Shown here piece after piece: positions 1-8,143 of a stretch of 11,765 bases of DNA. Location: positions 1 to 11,765 of the forward strand of contig JBEBBW010000043.1 in NCBI GenBank assembly GCA_041158165.1. Direction: 5' to 3'. The notes below the pieces were generated by a model, which worked only from the letters and a program-made list of their open reading frames with translations, did no database searches and was not told the DNA's origin. This DNA is from TMED14 sp041158165 (lineage in GTDB: Bacteria; Bacteroidota; Bacteroidia; Flavobacteriales; Schleiferiaceae). The position numbers and the translations under genes were made by a program. Within the stretch, counting starts at the first letter, position 1; the number at the start of each line of letters is the position of its first letter.

Positions 1-2819
<2,819 letters not shown>

Positions 2820-2831
2820 GGCGGGCGGAAT

Positions 2832-2861
2832 TTGAGTGATTGAGCAAGCAAAATTACTTTG
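2832..2861 (+). promoter_or_regulatory. Probable promoter of the kynU-kmo operon (TTG-N19-TTACTTTG)
   Basis: A TTG at 2832-2834 is followed after 19 nt by TTACTTTG at 2854-2861. That matches five of the six fixed bases of the Bacteroidota -7 box TAnnTTTG with the usual spacing. The predicted start of transcription is near 2867, giving a leader of about 30 nt before the kynU ATG. The TTG codon at 2859-2861, which could formally extend kynU by 13 codons, is the end of this box, which argues against that longer start. Confidence 0.5.
2849..2856 (-). promoter_or_regulatory. Probable -7 box of the gcvP promoter (TAATTTTG)
   Basis: Read on the minus strand, this is an exact match to the Bacteroidota -7 consensus TAnnTTTG. 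It lies 29 nt before the gcvP ATG, which gives a leader of roughly 22-25 nt. I see no good -33 TTG at the expected 17-22 nt upstream, so the assignment rests on the -7 box and its position. It overlaps the -7 box proposed for kynU on the other strand by 3 nt. Confidence 0.5.
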
Positions 2862-2880
2862 GGTATAACCTACCTTGCGC

Positions 2881-2901
2881 ATGCTTGTTCAGCCCTTATG
2901 A
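2881..2901 (+). other. Six-codon upstream ORF in the kynU leader (possible leader peptide)
   Basis: ATG CTT GTT CAG CCC TTA TGA (peptide MLVQPL) lies within the predicted kynU leader. Its stop codon overlaps the kynU start as ATGA (2898-2901). That is the arrangement of translationally coupled genes. It contains no tryptophan codon, so it is not an obvious attenuator sensing pathway substrate. Chance occurrence is quite possible. Confidence 0.2.
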
Positions 2902-4160
2902 ACCGTTTTATCAGCATTGACGATGCGGCCCTCCGGGACGCCGCCGACCCCCTAGCCCCATTGCGGGCAGAATTCCACCTCCCTACCCTCGACGGAGAAG
3001 AGGTTATTTACCTAACAGGCAATTCGTTAGGCCTTCAGCCGCGCGGCACGGAGTCCGCGCTGCGCACCGAACTCGAAAGCTGGCAGAAGTACGGCGTGGA
3101 GGCCCATTTTCACGGCCCCAACCCGTGGATGCCGTACCACGAGCGCCTGACCGATTCGCTCGCGCGATTGGCCGGCGCCAAGCCGACCGAAGTGGTCGCC
3201 ATGGGCTCGCTTACCGGCAACCTTCACACCCTACTAGCGTCGTTTTACCGCCCGACCGCGGAACGTCCGCTGCTAATGTGCGAGGCCAAGGCCTTTCCGT
3301 CAGACCAGTACGCGCTGACCAGCCAAACCCAATGGCACCCCCACGGCGAACTTTTTGAAATCCGCGGAACCGACCCCGAGGGCGCCCCAAACCCCGACGA
3401 GGTACTGGCTACCATCGAAGCACACGGTCAGCGCGGAGCCACACTTTTAATGGGCGGCGTACACTACTTCACGGGCCGCGCCTACCCGATCGCCCAAATC
3501 ACGGCCGCCGCCCAGGCCAAGGGCATGCTCGTCGGCTGGGACTTGGCCCACGCGATGGGCAACGTTCCGCTGAAGCTTCACGAATGGGGCGTCGACTTCG
3601 CCGCGTGGTGCTCCTACAAGTACCTGAATTCCAGCCCGGGTGGGGTAGCAGGCCTGTACGTTCACGAACGCCACCACGGCCCCGAAGTTTTTCGCCTGGC
3701 CGGATGGTGGGGCCACGACAAGGCCACGCGCTTCAAAATGCCGCCCGAATTTGTGCCCGAGGCCAGCGCAGAAGCCTGGCAGTGGTCCAACGCCCCCGTG
3801 CTCGGCATGGCTGCCCAGCGGGCTGCCCTTGACCTCTTTGACCGCGCCGACTTGACCGCCTACCGCGCTAAGTCGCTGGCCATGACCGACGTGCTTTTGG
3901 GCATGCTCGACCACGTTTCGGCCAAAACCGGCCAAGAAATCAAGGTGCTTACCCCTCGATCGCCCGAGGACCGCGGATGCCAGGTTTCGGTGCAGTTTGT
4001 GGGCCGTAACCGCCAGTTTTTTGACTACCTCGTGTCCAAAGGCGTCTACGCCGACTGGCGCGAGCCGGGCACCGTCCGCATGGCCGTCGCCCCGCTGTAC
4101 TCGTCGTACCGCGACCTAGCCCGCCTTGAAGTCTTACTTACCGAATCCCTTACGCACTAA
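2898..4160 (+). CDS. kynU: Kynureninase
   Basis: PLP-dependent hydrolase that cleaves 3-hydroxykynurenine (or kynurenine) to 3-hydroxyanthranilate (or anthranilate) and alanine. The 420-residue product has the usual family length. It shows the N-terminal DPLAPLRAEFHLP (residues 17-29) and YLTGNSLGLQPR (38-49). WDLAHAMGN (224-232) carries the cofactor-contacting Asp225 and His228. CSYKYLNSSPGG (238-249) contains Lys241, the expected Schiff-base lysine. I chose the ATG at 2898: homology begins about ten residues into this product, and the longer TTG start at 2859 falls within the predicted promoter. No Shine-Dalgarno sequence is visible, as is common in Bacteroidota. kmo follows after 7 nt, so 3-hydroxykynurenine is the likelier physiological substrate. 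Genes for tryptophan dioxygenase, formamidase and 3-hydroxyanthranilate dioxygenase are not in view. Confidence 0.96.
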   Translation: MNRFISIDDAALRDAADPLAPLRAEFHLPTLDGEEVIYLTGNSLGLQPRGTESALRTELESWQKYGVEAHFHGPNPWMPYHERLTDSLARLAGAKPTEVVAMGSLTGNLHTLLASFYRPTAERPLLMCEAKAFPSDQYALTSQTQWHPHGELFEIRGTDPEGAPNPDEVLATIEAHGQRGATLLMGGVHYFTGRAYPIAQITAAAQAKGMLVGWDLAHAMGNVPLKLHEWGVDFAAWCSYKYLNSSPGGVAGLYVHERHHGPEVFRLAGWWGHDKATRFKMPPEFVPEASAEAWQWSNAPVLGMAAQRAALDLFDRADLTAYRAKSLAMTDVLLGMLDHVSAKTGQEIKVLTPRSPEDRGCQVSVQFVGRNRQFFDYLVSKGVYADWREPGTVRMAVAPLYSSYRDLARLEVLLTESLTH

Positions 4161-4167
4161 GCACGCT

Positions 4168-5523
4168 ATGAACACCGAAAAGCATGCGGCCGTAGTCGGC
4201 TCTGGCCTCGTCGGCAGCCTTTGGACCACCTTTCTTGCCCAGCGCGGCTACCGCGTCGATGTGTTTGAGCGCCGCGGAGATGCGCGCAAGGCCGGGTACA
4301 AGGGCGGACGCTCGATCAACCTCGCCCTGAGCGACCGCGGATGGCGTGCGCTCGAAGCCGTGGGCGTGGCCGAGGCGGTGCGCCGCGAAGCTATTCCGAT
4401 GTACCGCCGGGTAATGCACGCCGTGGACGGCACGCTGACGACCCAGCCCTACGGCACCGACGGTCAAGCCATTTGGTCGGTTTCGCGGGGCGGAATCAAC
4501 ATGGCCCTTATGTCGGAGGCCGAAAAGCACGCCAACGTGCGCCTGCATTTTGAGCACGACACCGACCTCGACGACGCCGACACGGGCCGCATTCGCTGGA
4601 CCACGCCCGACGGACAAGGATCCGGGGAATTTGACGCCGTGTTTTCCACCGACGGGGCCAATTCCGGAATCCGCAAAGCCCTTCAGGCCCAAGGCGCCAT
4701 GGAATGGACCGAACAGGTCATCGAGCACGGCTACAAGGAATTACTGATTCCGGCCGGCCCGAACGGAACCTCACTCATCGAGCGCGAGGCACTGCACATC
4801 TGGCCCCGAGCCAGCTACATGCTCATTGGCCTGCCCAACCCCGACGGCAGCTTTACGATGACGCTGTTCTTCCCGAACGAAGGGCCTGTTAGTTTCGCCG
4901 CCCTGGACACCCCTGAAAAGGCTGAAGCCTTCTTCGGCGAGTTTTTTGCCGACGCCCTGGCGCTCATGCCCGACTTCAAGGACCAGTGGGCCGCCAACCC
5001 CGTGAGCAAACTGGGCATCGTGCGGGCTTGGCCATGGTCCAAGGGCAAGGTGGTGCTGTTTGGCGACGCGTCCCACGCCATTGTTCCGTTCTATGGCCAA
5101 GGCATGAATTCGGGATTCGAAGACTGCTTTGTGCTCAACCAAATGATGGACGCGCTCGGCGAGGATCCGCTCACCCTGTTCCCCGCATTTGAGGCGGAGC
5201 GCAAGCCCAACGCCGACGCCATCGCCGAGCTGGCCTTGCTGAACTTTATTGAGATGCGCGATTTGACGGGACAGCCCGAATTTTTGCTCCGCAAGAAGAT
5301 CGAAGGTCGGCTCCACGCCGAGCGGCCAGATTTTTGGATTCCGCTCTACACCCAGGTGACCTTCAGCCACATTCCCTATTCGGTCGCACTCGAGCGCGGA
5401 CGCCAGATGGACCGGGTTTTTAATGAAGTGATGACGTGGCCCGACCTGGCCGAAAACTGGGATCAACCAGCGACCTTGGCCCGCATCTGGGCGGTGGCCG
5501 ACAAACTGGTTACGAGCAACTAG
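4168..5523 (+). CDS. kmo: Kynurenine 3-monooxygenase (FAD-dependent)
   Basis: Flavoprotein hydroxylase that converts kynurenine to 3-hydroxykynurenine using NADPH and O2, the step before kynureninase. The 451-residue product opens with a Rossmann FAD site, VVGSGLVGS (9-17), ending in an acidic/basic DVFERR (31-36). The kynurenine-hydroxylase signature KAGYKGGRSINLALSDRGW follows (41-59). The second FAD motif, GDASHAIVPFYGQGMNSG, is at 299-316. I see no C-terminal membrane helix of the kind found in mitochondrial KMO, so a soluble enzyme is expected. The ATG at 4168 fits the start of the Rossmann strand; an in-frame ATG at 4126 would overlap kynU by 35 nt and add an unrelated leader. It is co-transcribed with kynU. 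Together the two genes point to de novo NAD synthesis through quinolinate or to tryptophan breakdown; the window does not decide which. Confidence 0.96.
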   Translation: MNTEKHAAVVGSGLVGSLWTTFLAQRGYRVDVFERRGDARKAGYKGGRSINLALSDRGWRALEAVGVAEAVRREAIPMYRRVMHAVDGTLTTQPYGTDGQAIWSVSRGGINMALMSEAEKHANVRLHFEHDTDLDDADTGRIRWTTPDGQGSGEFDAVFSTDGANSGIRKALQAQGAMEWTEQVIEHGYKELLIPAGPNGTSLIEREALHIWPRASYMLIGLPNPDGSFTMTLFFPNEGPVSFAALDTPEKAEAFFGEFFADALALMPDFKDQWAANPVSKLGIVRAWPWSKGKVVLFGDASHAIVPFYGQGMNSGFEDCFVLNQMMDALGEDPLTLFPAFEAERKPNADAIAELALLNFIEMRDLTGQPEFLLRKKIEGRLHAERPDFWIPLYTQVTFSHIPYSVALERGRQMDRVFNEVMTWPDLAENWDQPATLARIWAVADKLVTSN

Positions 5524-6285
5524 CTACTTGTTCATCGCGGAGCGAACCCGCTTGAACAGTGCGCTGCGAAAGACGTAATCCACCACCTCTTGGTCGTTGG
5601 ACTTGAGGATGTCGGGGCCCGCTCCCTCCCAGACTTTGACGCCGTGGCGCATCAGCACCACGTGGTCGCCGATTTCAAGTACTGAGTTCATGTCGTGGGT
5701 GTTGACCACCGTGGTCATGCCAAACTCGTGGGTGATTTCTTGAATCAACTGGTCAATGACGATTGACGTTTCAGGATCGAGGCCGGAGTTGGGCTCGTCA
5801 CAAAATAAGTACTTGGGATTGAGCACAATCGCACGCGCAATGGCGACGCGCTTTTGCATTCCGCCCGAGAGTTCGGCGGGGTTCTTTTTGAGTGCGGACT
5901 GGGGAATACGCACCCGGTCCAGGCAAAAGGCCACGCGGCGGTCTTTTTCGGCCGCCGGCATTTGGCCAAAAAAATCCAATGGGAAGCGCACGTTTTCTTC
6001 GACACTCAGGCTGGTAAACAGCGCCGAGGCTTGAAACACCATGCCCATTTCTTGGCGGAGCACCTTGCGGTCTGCTTCGGCCATCGCGGTCCAATCGCGG
6101 CCGTCGAGTAGCACCTGGCCCGAGTCCGGCTGAATAAGTCCGACAATGGACTTCAGCATGACCGTTTTACCCGAGCCGCTAGAACCGATGATCAAATTAC
6201 ACTGACCCGGCGAAAGGACCATATCAATCCCCTTGAGGACCTCTTGGTCCCCAAATGATTTTTTGATTCCGCGTACCTCGATCAC
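5524..6285 (-). CDS. mlaF: Mla/MCE-type lipid transport ABC ATPase (MlaF-like)
   Basis: Cytoplasmic ATPase subunit of an ABC transporter that moves phospholipids or other lipids between inner and outer membranes. The 253-residue product has Walker A GSSGSGKT (34-41), Q-loop Gln85, signature LSGGMQKR (139-146), Walker B YLFCDEP with catalytic Glu164, D-loop SGLD (167-170) and switch His197. The LSGGMQKR signature and DEPNSGLDP are typical of the MlaF/Ttg2A group. The start is a GTG at 6285; the peptide MIEVRGIKKSFG then begins at the conserved first strand, and the next Met is residue 22. It follows mlaE after 3 nt and is clearly co-transcribed. The stop codon abuts the kmo stop with no base between them. 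No MCE-domain MlaD gene follows, so the substrate-binding partner must be encoded elsewhere. Exact substrate and direction are unknown. Confidence 0.92.
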   Translation of the reverse strand: MIEVRGIKKSFGDQEVLKGIDMVLSPGQCNLIIGSSGSGKTVMLKSIVGLIQPDSGQVLLDGRDWTAMAEADRKVLRQEMGMVFQASALFTSLSVEENVRFPLDFFGQMPAAEKDRRVAFCLDRVRIPQSALKKNPAELSGGMQKRVAIARAIVLNPKYLFCDEPNSGLDPETSIVIDQLIQEITHEFGMTTVVNTHDMNSVLEIGDHVVLMRHGVKVWEGAGPDILKSNDQEVVDYVFRSALFKRVRSAMNK

Positions 6286-6288
6286 CGA

Positions 6289-7035
6289 TTACTGAAGCAT
6301 GACATCCGTCAGGATGTAGTTGAACAAGATGATGCTGAACGACATGGCCACCACGGCTTTGGTGCTGGCCTTTCCCACTTCTACGGCTCCGCCCTTGACG
6401 TTGAACCCGTACCAGGCCGATATCGAGCTTATGATGAAGGCAAATACTACGGTTTTGGTCAGGGAATACACGACGTAGTAGGGGCGGAATTCGTCAAAAT
6501 ACCCCGTGAGGAAGCTCTCGGGATTGACCAGGTGAAGCCAGTCGCCAGCGAGGTATCCGCCTAAAAGACCCATGAATATGCTGAAAATAACGAGGACCGG
6601 AAAAAACAACAGGCTTGCGCCAATCTTGGGCAGAACCAAGTAGCTAGCAGGGTTGATGCCCATGACCTGGAGGGCGTCCATTTGTTCGGTGACGCGCATG
6701 GTTCCGAGCGAAGAAGAAATGTTCGAGCCCACTTTGCCCGCAAGAATGAGCGACACGATGGTCGGCGCAAATTCGAGGAGGATGCCCTCGCGCACCGCGA
6801 TCCCGATGTACATGTCGGGAATGAACGGGTCGTCGAGGTTAATGGCGGTTTGGATGGTCAGTACTGCGCCCATGAAGAGCGAGATGAAGACCACCAGCGG
6901 AATGCTGCTCATGCCGAGCAGTTCGGTCTCGCGCATAAAGGATTTCAGGTATTCGCGCCACGATTCCGGTCGGCGGAACACCGCACCAAGGAAGAGGAAG
7001 TAGGACCCGAGGCCGCGCAAAAATCCACTGAGCAT
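6289..7035 (-). CDS. mlaE: Mla/MCE-type lipid transport permease (MlaE family)
   Basis: Inner-membrane permease that pairs with the MlaF-like ATPase encoded immediately downstream. The 248-residue product has the family hallmark LILAGKVGSNISSSLGTMRVTEQ... running into MDALQVMGINPASYLVLPK in its middle third. Several hydrophobic segments surround it: IPLVVFISLFMGAVLTI near the N-terminal third, LLFFPVLVIFSIFMGLLGGY, YVVYSLTKTVVFAFIISS, and a C-terminal AVVAMSFSIILFNYILT. I prefer the ATG at 7033-7035. A TTG three codons further upstream (7042-7044) would give 251 residues, but it is the end of a perfect -7 promoter box (TACCTTTG), so transcription probably starts after it. In that case the mRNA would begin at or very near the ATG, with almost no leader. 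The family assignment is strong; the start is moderately certain. Confidence 0.92.
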   Translation of the reverse strand: MLSGFLRGLGSYFLFLGAVFRRPESWREYLKSFMRETELLGMSSIPLVVFISLFMGAVLTIQTAINLDDPFIPDMYIGIAVREGILLEFAPTIVSLILAGKVGSNISSSLGTMRVTEQMDALQVMGINPASYLVLPKIGASLLFFPVLVIFSIFMGLLGGYLAGDWLHLVNPESFLTGYFDEFRPYYVVYSLTKTVVFAFIISSISAWYGFNVKGGAVEVGKASTKAVVAMSFSIILFNYILTDVMLQ

Positions 7036-7041
7036 CGTGTT

Positions 7042-7060
7042 CAAAGGTACGCTACCTTAG
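7042..7060. promoter_or_regulatory. Symmetric divergent promoter for mlaE (minus) and the small lipoprotein gene (plus)
   Basis: On the minus strand, 7049-7042 reads TACCTTTG, an exact TAnnTTTG -7 box. On the plus strand, 7053-7060 reads TACCTTAG, five of the six fixed bases. The two boxes form an inverted repeat (AAGGTA-CGC-TACCTT, 7044-7058) centred on the intergenic region. Each box ends only 4-6 nt before a start codon (ATG at 7035 on minus, ATG at 7065 on plus), which predicts leaderless or nearly leaderless mRNAs. No convincing -33 TTG is visible for either. The symmetry could equally mark a dimeric regulator's binding site. Confidence 0.4.
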
Positions 7061-7064
7061 GGGC

Positions 7065-7169
7065 ATGAAGCGACGTATTTGGATTATCCTGCTCGCCCTG
7101 GCGAGCGCCGGTGCAGTTACCTCCTGCGGTTCGGGCCGCGGCTGCGACTGCCCTAACTTTCGCAACTAA
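7065..7169 (+). CDS. Very small cysteine-rich lipoprotein, function unknown
   Basis: A 34-codon ORF encodes a textbook lipoprotein signal peptide: MKRR, then a hydrophobic core IWIILLALASAGAV, then TSC with Cys21 as the lipidation site. The mature part would be only 14 residues, CGSGRGCDCPNFRN, with Cys27 and Cys29 forming a CDC pair. The position-perfect signal, a candidate promoter just upstream, and the way the gene fills the space between its neighbours make a real gene more likely than chance. The lipobox is imperfect (VTSC rather than LAGC/LSSC), but Bacteroidota tolerate this. The product would be anchored in the inner or outer membrane. It is divergent from mlaE, and its stop overlaps that of the membrane protein gene on the other strand. 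I do not recognise a characterised family; metal or redox binding by the cysteines is only a guess. Confidence 0.6.
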   Translation: MKRRIWIILLALASAGAVTSCGSGRGCDCPNFRN

Positions 7170-7483
7170 TCGATGGTGAGGCCCCAAGCCGCCGTCGCGT
7201 AGCTTCCGAGCAAGATCAGCGGAACCGCCAACTGCCCGACGGCAATAGCCACAATACGACCCAGTCGGGGCCAACGAGGCTCAGTCCACTCCGCGGCAAG
7301 GAGCGAAACACCGGTCTGCGCTAATACCATCCACAGAAGCGGCAGCAGGCTGCGGGGGCTGTTCGCCGAAATCCAATGAATTCCGTGTTCGTACAACGTA
7401 ACCCATATAAAGGTCAGTACCGCGTTGATTGGCAGGTGAATGAGTCCGCGCTTAATCCATGCCTGGTTCAAAATATGGGTCAT
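7166..7483 (-). CDS. Hypothetical small integral membrane protein (three predicted helices)
   Basis: The 105-residue product is strongly hydrophobic with three likely transmembrane segments at about residues 14-32, 46-63 and 76-97. They are separated by short polar loops, one of which (AEWTEPRWPRLGR, 64-76) is Trp/Arg/Pro-rich. There are no cysteines and no motif I can name. The ATG at 7483 is preceded by only 18 nt before the divergent sprT-like gene. Its TAG stop (7168-7166) overlaps the TAA stop of the small lipoprotein gene on the plus strand. GC content and codon choice resemble the neighbours. The reading frame, helix pattern and tight fit between neighbours support a real gene; the function is unknown. 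Confidence 0.7.
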   Translation of the reverse strand: MTHILNQAWIKRGLIHLPINAVLTFIWVTLYEHGIHWISANSPRSLLPLLWMVLAQTGVSLLAAEWTEPRWPRLGRIVAIAVGQLAVPLILLGSYATAAWGLTID

Positions 7484-7484
7484 T

Positions 7485-7501
7485 TTTAGGGCAGTTTAGG
7501 G
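7485..7501. repeat. Short direct repeat TTTAGGG-CAG-TTTAGGG in an 18-nt divergent intergenic gap
   Basis: TTTAGGG occurs at 7485-7491 and again at 7495-7501, a 10-nt period (about one helical turn), filling almost all of the 7484-7501 gap between the divergent starts of the membrane protein gene and the sprT-like gene. No good -7 box is visible in the gap. It might be an operator half-site pair, or chance. Confidence 0.25.
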
Positions 7502-8143
7502 ATGCAATTTAGTTCGCGTAGTTTTACATCCGTGGAAGGTGGTGAGCGCAACTGGCGGCGATTGGCAGGGCGGATTCCGGCGGCGGCCGAGCCCGAGGCG
7601 GCCCGAATTGTTCGGGCTTTTCGTGGTGAGATCGCGTTAACTCCTCCGCGGACAAGCAAGTGGGGCTCGTACCGTTGGCGTCCGGACCTCGGCGCCAAGA
7701 TTTTTCTCAACCGCGACCTGCAGCCCGAGGCGATGCTCATCACGTTGCTTCACGAGCTGGCCCACGCTCAGGTCAAAGCCTGGGACGGGCTTGGCTGCGC
7801 ACCCCACGGAACCGAATGGCAGCGCCGCTACCGCGAACTTTTGGTGCCGTTCCTAGGAATGGACGGGGTGTTTAGCCCGGCCGTAGCGCGCGCCCTGCAG
7901 CGCCAACTCCACAAGCCCAAGGCTTCGTGCGGCGCGGCGCCCGATTTGCTGCGCGCGCTCCGCGCGGATTCCGACGCCCTTCGCGTCGAGCAGCTCCCCG
8001 AGGGCGCTTGGTTCAAACTGCAAAACGGCATGGAATTCCGCAAAGGACCCAAGCGGCGCACCCGCTTCGCCTGCACCGAGAAAAAAAGCGGCCGTACCTT
8101 TGCCGTGCATCCGCTGGCCGAAGCGATGCGCACCGACCAATGA
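7502..8143 (+). CDS. SprT-like zinc metalloprotease domain protein
   Basis: The 213-residue product carries the zinc-protease motif HELAH (84-88) in LITLLHELAHAQV, with a third likely ligand, His102, in PHGTEW (101-106). That is the SprT-like arrangement HExxH plus a downstream His. Before it comes the family's N-terminal region, LTPPRTSKWGSYRW (46-59). The C-terminal part has KASC (140-143) and RFAC (188-191), probably remnants of the zinc-ribbon region seen in relatives. SprT-like proteins include the DNA-protein crosslink protease SPRTN, but bacterial members are mostly uncharacterised, so only putative protease activity can be stated. There is no signal peptide, so it is cytoplasmic. The start ATG at 7502 is supported by an in-frame stop 15 nt upstream (7487-7489). 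Its TGA overlaps the purK ATG (ATGA, 8140-8143), implying translational coupling. Confidence 0.85.
   Translation: MQFSSRSFTSVEGGERNWRRLAGRIPAAAEPEAARIVRAFRGEIALTPPRTSKWGSYRWRPDLGAKIFLNRDLQPEAMLITLLHELAHAQVKAWDGLGCAPHGTEWQRRYRELLVPFLGMDGVFSPAVARALQRQLHKPKASCGAAPDLLRALRADSDALRVEQLPEGAWFKLQNGMEFRKGPKRRTRFACTEKKSGRTFAVHPLAEAMRTDQ

Noticed and set aside
2859..2897. Longer kynU start at TTG 2859 (13 extra codons)
   Set aside because: The TTG is part of the predicted -7 box, the extra residues are not like kynureninase N-termini, and an ATG at 2898 fits the family.
2820..2897. Glycine riboswitch upstream of gcvP
   Set aside because: Only 78 nt separate the two genes, the predicted gcvP leader is under 30 nt, and no riboswitch-like structure is visible.
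4126..4167. Longer kmo start at ATG 4126
   Set aside because: It would overlap kynU by 35 nt and add 14 residues before the FAD-binding strand; the ATG at 4168 gives the expected N-terminus.
4771..5466. 231-residue minus-strand open frame opposite kmo
   Set aside because: It lies entirely in the antisense of a confidently identified gene, with composition typical of GC-rich shadow frames.
7927..8139. 71-codon N-terminal extension of purK
   Set aside because: It is an Arg-rich shadow of the sprT-like gene in another frame; the ATG at 8140 overlaps the previous stop in the classic ATGA manner.
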